From assembly GCA_017642885.1 (NCBI GenBank), contig JAEPOM010000003.1:62001-126000 (forward strand): a stretch of DNA of 64,000 bases, read 5' to 3'. The translations under genes and the position numbers were made by a program. Under the pieces are notes generated by a model. It made no database searches. It was not told the DNA's origin and was given only the letters and a program-made list of their open reading frames with translations. Below are positions 1 through 9,336 of the stretch, piece by piece; positions within the stretch are counted from its first letter, which is position 1; every line of letters starts with the position of its first letter. This stretch comes from Henriciella sp. (GTDB lineage: Bacteria > Pseudomonadota > Alphaproteobacteria > Caulobacterales > Hyphomonadaceae).

Positions 1-7
1 CGATGAA

Positions 8-886
8 ATGCCGCTGCTCGGCTATCAATATACTCCCGATCATATTTTGGAGTTTTCTATTCCTGAAAAACTGCGCGAGATTGGGTATTTCGGTCGCCCG
101 CAACAAAAACGTTTTAGCTGGCTTGAGGCGGGAGCGCCTTTAATGAGCGTTACTGGAGAAGGCGAAACACCGATAACTGCCCACTCTCCAATTGGTGGGC
201 GCATCATGACAGCCATTGAAGGGCAGAGCGATGAGACGGGTTTTGTCATTGCGCTTCGCGGAAACAGATTGCTCAGTAACAGCGAAAAGTTGGACTATTC
301 AAACAGCGTATTTGGGCCAAGGCTAGAACAACTCCGTCGCGTTGAAGAAGCTCTTTTACTGGCGGAGCAAGAGCGCGAAAGACTGCGCCGCGAGGAACAA
401 GAACGGCGCAAGGCGCAACTTGAAGAGGATCGACTCAGAGCAGACCGCGAAGCCACAGAGCAAAGAGAACGCGAAGAACGAGAACGTCAGGAAAAACTCG
501 CGCGCGAACGAAAAAACAAAAAGGCTCAGCTTGAGTGGAACAAATATGCGAATGAACGCAAAGCTCTGAATGCTAAAACAGAAGCCACGGACGCTTACGC
601 AAATGAACTGAGGATGCCGGGTTGGATGGTTTTCCCAGTGCTGTTTATCGGCGGCGGCGGAGCAATCCTTATGCTAGCTGTGGGAGCACCTTTGGTTGCC
701 GCACCAATTGGCTTAGCTACCGCGCTATTGCTCATCTTTGGAAACTTCTCGGAACCGCCAAGCGGTTCACCTTCAGCTGGCAAAAATTTGAGTAGAATGT
801 CGCACATAGCCAAGGAGCACGAATTGCGAAAACGCTACGGCGACCCACCATCATCGAACTTCACATTGCCGCCCCTGAAAGACTAG
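8..886 (+). CDS. hypothetical coiled-coil membrane protein with possible lipoyl/biotinyl-like N-terminal segment
   Basis: 292-aa ORF; long E/R-rich coiled coil; two hydrophobic C-terminal segments; N-terminal LEAGAPLMSV..ITAHSPIGGRI pattern. Confidence 0.6.
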   Translation: MPLLGYQYTPDHILEFSIPEKLREIGYFGRPQQKRFSWLEAGAPLMSVTGEGETPITAHSPIGGRIMTAIEGQSDETGFVIALRGNRLLSNSEKLDYSNSVFGPRLEQLRRVEEALLLAEQERERLRREEQERRKAQLEEDRLRADREATEQREREERERQEKLARERKNKKAQLEWNKYANERKALNAKTEATDAYANELRMPGWMVFPVLFIGGGGAILMLAVGAPLVAAPIGLATALLLIFGNFSEPPSGSPSAGKNLSRMSHIAKEHELRKRYGDPPSSNFTLPPLKD

Positions 887-1248
887 CGAGAATAATCATC
901 TCCGCGTTCAAAGTCGCCTGAGCGTTCTTGTTGAACTTCATCTGCGCGCTGTTGTTCTTTGTCCCATCGATCATCAAAACTCTCGCGATCCACAGCGCGG
1001 GCGATTTCCGGCGCGGGCTTCGGCTCTAACACTGGCTGGTCGTTGGCGACCATTCGTGAACCGTCGCCGCGCTCGTCCGGCTGCGGTGTTTCCAAGCTCT
1101 GAGAAGGGTCATCTTCGCGCGCCGCATTGAACGCTTCGGCCGTTAGTCCATATCGCTCGAGGGCGTTATCGGCAGAAGCTTCTAGCGCTTCTTTTGCGTA
1201 GGAAGTCGTGCGTTCGGAAATGGCCTTGATCCTTGATGAGAGCGCACC
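883..1248 (-). pseudogene. possible C-terminal remnant of a larger (mobilisation-type?) protein
   Basis: Open frame extends upstream of the listed TTG start (1095) to about 1248 with no ATG; charged, low-complexity tail. Confidence 0.3.
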
Positions 1249-1362
1249 TTAGCGCCACTTCACCGAAACTCAAAATCATCCGTTTTGACGCAAGTTTGCA
1301 GGCGCGCCTCCACATTTGGTATAATATTACAATACGAAAAAATTGGCAGAAAAGGGGATCGA

Positions 1363-1715
1363 TGGGGCTAATTCCAACGTTTAAAGATCAAGCTGACACA
1401 GATGGGTCATTCTACGCCAATATTTCGATGGGCGATGCACTCAGCTACAAAGGCCAATTCATGAACATGCTGAATTCAGCAGCGCACGAGCTTGGCATTC
1501 AAATTGGTGTCAATGAGACGCCTGATGGCCTCGAACTTGGGTTTGAAGACCCGGCGCACTACACGGCTACAATGGATGTTGTTGAGCCGCGCTTTAACAA
1601 AGTTCTGAGCGCTGCAAGCCGGTCCATAAATCGAGTCATTGAAAACGCTGATGGCGGCAATACTCCTAAACCGCTCGATCAATGTCGCGGCGAAGACAAT
1701 GAATTGGCGCGTTAA
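1363..1715 (+). CDS. hypothetical protein
   Basis: In-frame ATG at 1363 (MGLIPTFKDQADTDGSFYANISMGDALSYKG) is a more plausible start than 1233. Confidence 0.5.
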
Positions 1716-2308
1716 TCTGTTGGATACGCGATAATCATGAGGCCCAAAGTATCGCCTCTCATAGCGAGATCACCATCTAAAAAGGACTGCTCCCCCACGA
1801 TACCATCGTACTCCAAGACTAAGTAGAAATGCTGGTCGGCAGAGTCCGTTAGACAGCAGATTCTTTCGCCTGATTTGAACTCCTCACCTTGGGCAATAAG
1901 CCAGCTCACCCGCAATAATTTATCCTCGGTTGGCACTTCTTCGGGAACACCTATGTTTTGCGTTCCATTGAATCTTTCAGGCAAATTTTCCACGAGGGCT
2001 TCTGTCTTGAGCCGCCTCTTTTCCTGTTCAGCGCGATGCTCGAATCTCAACCATCCATTCGCTTCCATCTCAGGGACCAAACGTGCAATTTCGTTCACAA
2101 GCTCCGATACTGCTTGATCTGGTTCGCAGGTGTCCAACATATTTGCTGTCACAGCGAGGAGCAGTTTCCGTTTCGCTTTCGGTGTTAATTGTCGGGGAAT
2201 GGAATTCTCGTCTACAATTTGAAAGACGGCCACGCGGTGCTCGATGAGGTTCATCAACTCATAAAATCTCTCATCGAAAACTGCGTCTTCGTCGCTAATG
2301 TCTTTCAT
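1712..2308 (-). CDS. hypothetical protein
   Basis: 198-aa ORF, acidic, no recognised domain. Confidence 0.5.
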   Translation of the reverse strand: MKDISDEDAVFDERFYELMNLIEHRVAVFQIVDENSIPRQLTPKAKRKLLLAVTANMLDTCEPDQAVSELVNEIARLVPEMEANGWLRFEHRAEQEKRRLKTEALVENLPERFNGTQNIGVPEEVPTEDKLLRVSWLIAQGEEFKSGERICCLTDSADQHFYLVLEYDGIVGEQSFLDGDLAMRGDTLGLMIIAYPTD

Positions 2309-2555
2309 CGATTCAAACCCTTCAGCCTAGAATTATCAAAATTCGACTGTCTTTGTCTTTTTAAGGCAAATCAATGGCTTAGCAGCTTGCCATAATTCTG
2401 ATTTTCCATTTTGCCGACACAAAATGTGCGAAAAACCAACTAAGCAATTGATCCAGAACAATAAAACCCATTGTCGTAATAACTGTTATCACTCAAAGTT
2501 TGCATTATAGATTTCATCTATGGTAAAAAACATACCATAACTATTTAGCTATGCT

Positions 2556-2723
2556 TTGAGTTTAGATTTAGACAAGCGACAGCGGGATAAAGCCCCGCAA
2601 CCGAACCCGGAATTTACCGCCGCGCACAACGCAACCGACGCAGAGAATTGGCGCTTGCTCGAACGCGATCTTGAAGAAAACCCTCATCTTTGGCCCCTGC
2701 CCGACTTTGAGACGTTAAAATGA
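2556..2723 (+). CDS. small hypothetical ORF (TTG start?) coupled to the next ORF
   Basis: Frame reads ...DKRQRDKAPQPNPEFTAAHNATDAENWRLLERDLEENPHLWPLPDFETLK; TGA overlaps ATG of next ORF. Confidence 0.3.
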   Translation: MSLDLDKRQRDKAPQPNPEFTAAHNATDAENWRLLERDLEENPHLWPLPDFETLK

Positions 2724-2866
2724 AATCTCTGAACTCAGAATTCAAATCGCAATCCACGAAGCTTGCCGCTCGTCGCTATGGGCACAAATTCGCTACCTCG
2801 AAATTTCAGCCGCGCGTCCGTTCCACGATCAAGCACCGCTTTAGAAAGCCAGATTGGCAAAAGTAG
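2720..2866 (+). CDS. small basic hypothetical protein (48 aa)
   Basis: ATG overlaps upstream TGA; MKSLNSEFKSQSTKLAARRYGHKFATSKFQPRVRSTIKHRFRKPDWQK. Confidence 0.3.
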   Translation: MKSLNSEFKSQSTKLAARRYGHKFATSKFQPRVRSTIKHRFRKPDWQK

Positions 2867-2867
2867 C

Positions 2868-3158
2868 TTAGTCTTCGAACGGCGGGTACATTTCTGCGCC
2901 GTGAAGAACGCGCAAGATGTACAGGCTTTCTGGGCTTAAGATGGCATACACCACAATGTACTTTGTCCCGGGCACAACGAGTTCGCGAGTATCGAGAACT
3001 CGACCTTCTTTTCCAATGAGCGGAAATGTTTCGAGCATTCTGATCGAAGTCGCGATGGCTGAAAGCTGCTTGTGTGATGCAATTGCATTCCGCGGCTCAA
3101 GATAATCTTTGAGCTGGGTAAGATCGGTTTTGGCAGTGGGTGTAAAATAGACGTTCAC
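2868..3158 (-). CDS. type II toxin-antitoxin system toxin, RelE/ParE family
   Basis: 96 aa; ParE-like MNVYFTPTAKTDLTQLKDYLEPRN...VVPGTKYIVVYAI...ILRVLHGAEMYP; GTG start. Confidence 0.8.
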   Translation of the reverse strand: MNVYFTPTAKTDLTQLKDYLEPRNAIASHKQLSAIATSIRMLETFPLIGKEGRVLDTRELVVPGTKYIVVYAILSPESLYILRVLHGAEMYPPFED

Positions 3159-3328
3159 AGATCGAGGTCTTTGAGGACATCTTTCATAGGAGCACAGGAC
3201 TCGGGGTTTTCCTGGGCTTCTTTCAAACCACGCTCAACTTGTTCTTTAAACCATTCATCATGGCCCGCAACAGGTACTGTTCCCGCGGGCAATTCTGGGC
3301 TTTCATGATCTTTCAAAGTCTCGCTCAT
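3155..3328 (-). CDS. putative cognate antitoxin (57 aa)
   Basis: Not in ORF track (short). Reverse complement reads MSETLKDHESPELPAGTVPVAGHDEWFKEQVERGLKEAQENPESCAPMKDVLKDLDL, overlapping the toxin start by 4 nt. Confidence 0.7.
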   Translation of the reverse strand: MSETLKDHESPELPAGTVPVAGHDEWFKEQVERGLKEAQENPESCAPMKDVLKDLDL

Positions 3329-3815
3329 ACAAGAAGTATAGCAGATTCTAAGGCTTAGAGGCTAATACTATTTCCAACGCTTGAAGGCACTGTCCGGACG
3401 GCAACTCTTGAACGTTCCCGCATCTCCGGCATGTCAGGTCATGACTTCCCACGTTGGGTTTGTTTGTGCGCCAGTGCTCACGCTTGGCTTTCCTGAAGGC
3501 AAACCCTCGAACTTTCCGCATTCGCCGGGTGCGCCTGTCTATCGTCCGCGTTGAATGTATGCAGAGACATGCAACGTCGGTTTCGCCAATCACTTATGGA
3601 GCGAAGGGGAAGATTTTAAACACCCCTCACCCCAGTGTTTGGGGTTTTAAGATCATTCCTGTAGCGGGCAGTGATGGTCGAATGATGTTTGGTCTGATCT
3701 CTTATGCAATGTTGGCGAGCCTGAGCTGAGGACCAATTGAACAAATCGTTCGCCCGCTGCGTCAGCAGCACCATAGGGCGAATTCCATTGAAGTATGCGT
3801 TAGCATTCAATTTCT

Positions 3816-4409
3816 CTATCCGCTTTCGATCTTGATCCCATTTCGACTGCAAATCTGGATCAATCTTCGCTCGAAAGGATCTGGGGATAGAGTGTTTATA
3901 AGAATGTTTCTATTAGTGTCGGACTCTTGTGTCGTGGCCTGATTTCTGCGGCTCACATCCCCAAAAGACTTGTCAGATCGCAGCGACGCTTGCTTCTTAC
4001 TCTGGGAGAAAATGGCGGCCTTGCACAGCACGATGCGCAAGCCAATGACATAGCCCATTCGGTTTGTGACTTTGCGAAAGTATAAGTATCCCTCCTCCGT
4101 AGCATCTCGCAAATAGCGTTGCACCTGCCGTGATGATCGCCCTAGGTGCTTGCCGATGATGCCAAGCGTCGTATCAAGCGGCCGCCCGCCCCCACTCCAC
4201 CCAGCAAGCAAAGCAATCATGCGCAGCGTTCCGGGCGCGATACGTGGGTCCATCACGAGAGACTGCGTGATTGGGAGAACAAATTTCCATCCGCTTTCAG
4301 GGCGTTCGAGGCTCTTGCGCCGCGGGCCCCGCCTCGCCAGGTCGTCGAAGTTTGAAGGCACGTAATATGGCAATGAGGCCATTGCAAAGGACAAGTGTTT
4401 CATAGGCAT
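3816..4409 (-). CDS. helix-turn-helix protein, plasmid replication-type
   Basis: 197 aa; winged-helix-like TLGIIGKHLGRSSRQVQRYLRDATEEGYLYFRK. Confidence 0.5.
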   Translation of the reverse strand: MPMKHLSFAMASLPYYVPSNFDDLARRGPRRKSLERPESGWKFVLPITQSLVMDPRIAPGTLRMIALLAGWSGGGRPLDTTLGIIGKHLGRSSRQVQRYLRDATEEGYLYFRKVTNRMGYVIGLRIVLCKAAIFSQSKKQASLRSDKSFGDVSRRNQATTQESDTNRNILINTLSPDPFERRLIQICSRNGIKIESG

Positions 4410-4476
4410 TCCTTTCTATCGAAGGAAAACCGCACCGTTTGGGCCATACGGTATTATTCGCAAAAACTTCTTGCGT

Positions 4477-4560
4477 TATACTGTTACAGTGGTAACATAG
4501 GAATTGTTCAGAGACCTACATCACCGATGTATAGACCCGCCCCGGCGGGTTTTCTTATGT
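4477..4560 (+). ncRNA. candidate short terminated transcript in divergent intergenic region
   Basis: TATACT -10-like element (4477-4482), then perfect ACCCGCC-CC-GGCGGGT hairpin (4535-4550) followed by TTTCTT. Confidence 0.3.
4535..4556 (+). terminator. rho-independent terminator
   Basis: 7-bp perfect stem ACCCGCC/GGCGGGT plus T-rich tail. Confidence 0.6.
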
Positions 4561-4681
4561 CCAAGTTTCTAAATACTTGTTGATAATTCATGCGCATGAG
4601 CTGCGCGAGAATCGAATCAATGTTATAGTATTACAAACATAAGCAACATTGCAATAGCGTTGCGTGCAACACTCTTGAGTA

Positions 4682-5173
4682 TTGAGTTTAATGGGAACGC
4701 CCAAGTACTTCTTATCAATGACAAAAGCGGCATCCTTTGCCGGTGTGAACCGTTCGACAATTCAGCGGCAGATTAAAGCTGGCAAGCTCTCGGCTCAAAG
4801 AGATGACAACAATCAATGGCGAATCGACCCTGCCGAACTGTCGCGCGTTTACCCGGATGCCGGGAAGAAAGAGCCTGTTGCAAATGATGATGCAACGCAG
4901 CGCCAAACCGATGCGTCGCAACATTCCGCAACACCGGAATCAAAGGAAATCATCGCAACATTGCGCACCATGGTTGAAACGCTCGAGCGCAACAATCGAC
5001 GAGAGGTAGAACACCTCAGTGAGACGATTGAGGACTTGCGAGATCGGCTGGACAAAGAAGCTGCTCAAAGCCGCGTATTGACTGCAATGCTGACCGATCA
5101 GCGTGAACAAAAAGAAGAAACCCCCGAGCCAAAGCGTGGAGGCTTCTTCGGCCTATTCTCCGCATCAAACTAG
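4682..5173 (+). CDS. HTH DNA-binding protein with C-terminal coiled coil, plasmid-maintenance type
   Basis: MTKAASFAGVNRSTIQRQIKAGKLSAQRDDNNQWRIDPAEL (MerR/excisionase-like HTH), coiled coil, GGFFGLF tail. Confidence 0.6.
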   Translation: MSLMGTPKYFLSMTKAASFAGVNRSTIQRQIKAGKLSAQRDDNNQWRIDPAELSRVYPDAGKKEPVANDDATQRQTDASQHSATPESKEIIATLRTMVETLERNNRREVEHLSETIEDLRDRLDKEAAQSRVLTAMLTDQREQKEETPEPKRGGFFGLFSASN

Positions 5174-5462
5174 GTGTTGCGCATCATTGCGCCGCAACGC
5201 TGTGCAACACTTGCGGCTGTTGCAACAAACCACTGCTGCTCAGCTTAAACGGTGCACACCTCTACTTTGGGCAAATTTGGCTCAGGAGGCAGGTAAAACG
5301 ATTTCCCGTCCCAATCCCCAATGCAAGAAGTAAAACTGCCGTCTAGAAGCTTCTATTCGCAATAATGGCGAGCATCACCCTAGGAAGGTTGGGGGCGTTA
5401 GCGACGATTAAAAATACATTGGCGAAACATCGCGCTGTTCCGCCAATTCTCGATTGAAATGA

Positions 5463-6647
5463 CTATTGAGCTTCAAACGAAATTATGTGTTCGGTTCGCA
5501 TCCGCTTGGACAAAGAATTTTCCTTGTTCAAGCTAATAGGCATGTACCGCCTGTTATTGGGTATCTCACGCACTTGCTCATCAACGAGTTTCAAACCAAC
5601 GCTTCGTGCGCAAGATTTCAAAAACTCACTATTTCGAACGTGAGTGTCCTTAATGTTGGAATTCCCGATTACATAGCAAGCATTTGCGCCAGACCGAAGA
5701 ACCCGCGCAGATTCAGCTGTGAGTGCTTTTAGGTCTATGTAGTATCGGAACAGCATCTGTGTTTGCCGACTCGTAAGCTCATTGAGCCCGAGTGCATCAT
5801 GGAGTTCATCAAATTCCTCCGAATCTCGAATGTGCATCGATTTCTCGGATCCGATCGACGTCGCCCGAATCTCGCGCAATTCACGTATGGTATAACCCAT
5901 CCAAACCAGAGACATCTTGTGCCCCCGCATGTAGTCAATCGCATTCAAGTAAGGCGGAGATGTGATTATAGCATCCACCGAGCCGGCCTCTAGCCTCGAG
6001 AGTTGTCGGGCGTCGCCTTTGTAGACCTTGGCATTGGTAAGAATTTCGTGCGGCTTTAGGGCTGATAACATTTGCTCAATCGAGCGATGAAACTCTTCAA
6101 CGATGTCAAAATCGTTCTGTAGGATCGTCCTGTGTGGACGGCTATGAGCGGTGTCTCTAGCTAGCGACGCTTTCGGCTCTTTTGTAACTATAAGCCGAGA
6201 AACCGCAACTTTCATAAAGTCGAGAATCGTTCTGCTTGTTGTAAAGGGGGTCGCGATTAGGTGTAGCGCGAAAGCTCGCAATTGATGTCGCTGTTTTTCG
6301 GCGAACCAATAGTCGATGAACTTCGAAGTCTCCGGGTCAGAATCTATCCAATCCAATGTGATAGATTCCCCTCGCTCACAACTATTCTCAACTTTGTGCA
6401 GCAATTCGTTCGCGCGTTTCCGAATGAGGTCAGGGTTCACGTTTGTAGCGCCGACTTTAGAAATGAGTTTTGCCAACGGGTCGAGGTCGAATCCTATAGG
6501 TTTCATTCCTTTTCGGGAAGCTTGAGATAAAACCATTCCGGATCCAGACATCGGATCGAGCACGACAGAGTCAGGGGCTAACTCCGCAACATGCGCTAGT
6601 GCTATTTCGGGGGCCATCCGAGCCGGAAAGGGGTGTATGTGCCTCAT
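5463..6647 (-). CDS. DNA methyltransferase (N4/N6 amino-MTase)
   Basis: SAM motif I VLDPMSGSGMVLSQA; catalytic motif IV IITSPPYLNAIDYMRGHKMSLVWMGY. Confidence 0.85.
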   Translation of the reverse strand: MRHIHPFPARMAPEIALAHVAELAPDSVVLDPMSGSGMVLSQASRKGMKPIGFDLDPLAKLISKVGATNVNPDLIRKRANELLHKVENSCERGESITLDWIDSDPETSKFIDYWFAEKQRHQLRAFALHLIATPFTTSRTILDFMKVAVSRLIVTKEPKASLARDTAHSRPHRTILQNDFDIVEEFHRSIEQMLSALKPHEILTNAKVYKGDARQLSRLEAGSVDAIITSPPYLNAIDYMRGHKMSLVWMGYTIRELREIRATSIGSEKSMHIRDSEEFDELHDALGLNELTSRQTQMLFRYYIDLKALTAESARVLRSGANACYVIGNSNIKDTHVRNSEFLKSCARSVGLKLVDEQVREIPNNRRYMPISLNKENSLSKRMRTEHIISFEAQ

Positions 6648-7111
6648 GGGGAGACCTGTATCCTGCTTCGCATTGGGTGCAACGCCTCTGCAAGACTATT
6701 TCTTGATATGCGTTTTTCCAAAACCCCATCTCTTCCTTTGATTTGATACATCTTATTATGCCGACGTCTGACGGTTACAGATTCTTGCGCTTCAAAGTTT
6801 TCGTCCAGCACTGCGCGAAAGTCTTGGTGTTTCAGTGCTACGATGCCATCTCGCCCGCATACAAAAATCATGATGCACTCTTTGTGTACTTCCGCCAAAA
6901 ATTGCTGGCGTTCTTGGTGCTCTTTGTGGAACGTGAATTTCCAAGGGCCGCGTCTCTGAGAGGAATACTTGATGTAAATTGGCAGGCGTTCATTCAACAG
7001 ATAAAATCCGGCGAAATCCTCATAAGCTTTTCGAATAGCTACAGAGCCGTCCCACCGATCAACAATGTAAGAAAACACCGCGCCAAAATATCTGGAAGTA
7101 TCGGTGATCAT
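6644..7111 (-). CDS. conserved-looking 155-aa protein of unknown function in Z1/MTase operon
   Basis: ATGA overlaps with both neighbours; compact alpha/beta composition LPIYIKYSSQRRGPWKFTF..IMIFVCGRDGIVALKHQDFRAVLD. Confidence 0.7.
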   Translation of the reverse strand: MITDTSRYFGAVFSYIVDRWDGSVAIRKAYEDFAGFYLLNERLPIYIKYSSQRRGPWKFTFHKEHQERQQFLAEVHKECIMIFVCGRDGIVALKHQDFRAVLDENFEAQESVTVRRRHNKMYQIKGRDGVLEKRISRNSLAEALHPMRSRIQVSP

Positions 7112-8979
7112 TGACGGTTTTGAATGAACTTAATCGAACCGCCGTTGATCTTATAGAACAATCGCGCCTGGCCATGTGGGTTACGAAACACCTTGAGATG
7201 GTGGCGAGCCATCGGCTTATCACCCCGCCGAAATTCATTGTTTGAGAAAATACCTTTCTTACGTCTCAGTGCTCTAACCTCAGTAGCGTCGTAATTTCCA
7301 AGCTTCGTTCCAAATTGACCCGGCTTGTGGAAGCAAATATCCGTACCTCTCAGCTGATCATCCTGCGAGAGATAATCGAACAAGTATTGGGGAAACTGAT
7401 TATTGTTCAACGCTTTTCGCAAGCCGTTCAATGTATCCTTATTTGATCGGCCATTTTGTTCGAACAGGTGGTCGACTTCGTCCGCGTTATAGTCAAATAT
7501 CCCAAAGGACATTTCTCCGCCTTCAAAATCCACCGAAGATTTGTCAATGGACGCCGCTGATGTGGGAGTGGTCTTGTGGTCTGACAGCCAAACCGGCGCA
7601 CCCGATCCGGATCTCATGGCTTGAAGTGCGAGCTTGTGAAACTCGAAACACTTACTCCAGTTTGCCATTAACTCGTCTGGAATCCAGAGCTGAAAAGCGT
7701 CTTTGTAAGCATTTCGGGCACCGAACATTCTCGCACGTTGAATATAGGTGTCTTGAGAGAATTTCCCCTTAACCGCGCGGGTAAAATACATAGACAGCAA
7801 ATTGTCGAATGTGACGCCCCGAGATATAATGTTGCCGCCGGCTCCGAACGAAAACAGGCTTGTCGGTTTCGCGATATCGGCAACAGCTCCACTATCCTTC
7901 TTGGAGTTGATTTCCACTATGTGGTGCTTGTTGATATTGCTCAAAACAAAGTGCATCACGGCATGAGCGTCGCCGTAACCAGCCGCTACCTTTTCAAGAC
8001 GTGACACTAGCCGTGGAAAACTCGGATGATCAGCTTTTGAGAGCACGCTAATCGAGTCTTGGATGACCTTCACGTCTTCACCGTGTTCGCTCTTCTTTCC
8101 GCTAGTATGGGCGAGCATGGTGAAGTTCTTTGAGTTGCCCAAATGATGTTGTTCGGCCACGCCGCACATAAAGTGCATAATCGCGTTTTGGAGTTCGGAC
8201 CGTTCGTTCCCTTCATCGCGAGCAAAAGTTCGAAGGCGATAAGGGACTTCCCCAGAAGACGGGAAAAAGTAATCCTGCCCGACATATGCTGGATGTGGCG
8301 GAAAATCGACCCACAGCTCGCTCACATTCTCGAAAGTGTTGTTCAGATTGAGCCTAGCGGGCGTCGCGGTGACGCCGATATACTGCCCATCTGCGCCCAG
8401 TAAAGTATGGATCAGCTCGTTAATTTTTGTTTTTTCGTCTTTATTTACCTTGGCATTTGGGGACGCGTAGTCCGCCTCGTCATCGATAATCATTAGACCA
8501 GTCTCATGCCTCAGAAGCTCAATTAGCTTTTCAAGATCCCGAGCGTTCTTTTTCGAAAAGATCACCCATTTCTTGCCCTTCAAGTCTGCCGCATTTTTCG
8601 GGAGCTCGCTGAATTGTTTAGGCGACGGGCTCAGCCCGGAGGCTCGAAAACGATCCAAGCTCTGCCGAAGTAAATCTACGCTATCAGTTAGCAAATTGAT
8701 GATTATGGTTGTGCCTTCATCCAGCAATCGTGCATTGAGCGCAATCATCATTTCGGTCTTACCGCTTTGCGGTTCACCAAAAATCACAAACGAACTTCCT
8801 TTGGCAGCTTGGAGATTTTTAACTGTCGATTCAACGGTAGTTTCTATCGACGATGTATCCATGCCGTTGTTTTTTAATCCGGTTATTCGGTCAACGTACT
8901 GATTATTTCCGACATTGCCGACTACACTGGCCCAGTCCATGCCTTCGCTCCAAATAACCCTTGCGACGCATATATTCAT
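7108..8979 (-). CDS. Z1 domain-containing helicase-like ATPase
   Basis: Walker A GEPQSGKTEMM; MIIDDEAD; IGVTATPARL; Z1 signature GGNIISRGVTFDNLLSMYFTRAVKGKFSQDTYIQRARMFG. Confidence 0.8.
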   Translation of the reverse strand: MNICVARVIWSEGMDWASVVGNVGNNQYVDRITGLKNNGMDTSSIETTVESTVKNLQAAKGSSFVIFGEPQSGKTEMMIALNARLLDEGTTIIINLLTDSVDLLRQSLDRFRASGLSPSPKQFSELPKNAADLKGKKWVIFSKKNARDLEKLIELLRHETGLMIIDDEADYASPNAKVNKDEKTKINELIHTLLGADGQYIGVTATPARLNLNNTFENVSELWVDFPPHPAYVGQDYFFPSSGEVPYRLRTFARDEGNERSELQNAIMHFMCGVAEQHHLGNSKNFTMLAHTSGKKSEHGEDVKVIQDSISVLSKADHPSFPRLVSRLEKVAAGYGDAHAVMHFVLSNINKHHIVEINSKKDSGAVADIAKPTSLFSFGAGGNIISRGVTFDNLLSMYFTRAVKGKFSQDTYIQRARMFGARNAYKDAFQLWIPDELMANWSKCFEFHKLALQAMRSGSGAPVWLSDHKTTPTSAASIDKSSVDFEGGEMSFGIFDYNADEVDHLFEQNGRSNKDTLNGLRKALNNNQFPQYLFDYLSQDDQLRGTDICFHKPGQFGTKLGNYDATEVRALRRKKGIFSNNEFRRGDKPMARHHLKVFRNPHGQARLFYKINGGSIKFIQNRQ

Positions 8980-9336
8980 ATTTCAAGCTTTACGGGAATA
9001 CGCTGACCGGCGGAAAGTTGTATTATTCGTCAGGTAGGATTTCTCCGTCTAATCAGCCTATCAGAATCTGAGTAAACACAGCTCAATCTAAGATCACAAC
9101 CTACACAGGGTTGCGACCTTGAGGTCTTTTTCGAGCGCCAGAGAGGATGTTAGAGCCATCAGTGTTCATGTCTTTTCTGGGCGCAAAAGATGACTCAAAA
9201 CAATGCTCTCCTCAACGGGCGAACAGGGGACTCGCTTGGTCGGTTAAATGCGAACATCAACCCTCGCGCATTGGATCGACATGCCCTCGACAATGGTTGA
9301 TAGCTAAGTAGTGAATCATTGGAATGTTTGTCAGCC

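Noticed and set aside
3348-3852. Several 78-91 aa ORFs on both strands
   Set aside because: Overlapping, no recognisable motifs, no clear ribosome-binding sites; probably non-coding or eroded island DNA.
9115-9132. GACCT-TG-AGGTC-TTTTT as terminator
   Set aside because: Stem only 5 bp and no gene identified that would end there on the + strand.
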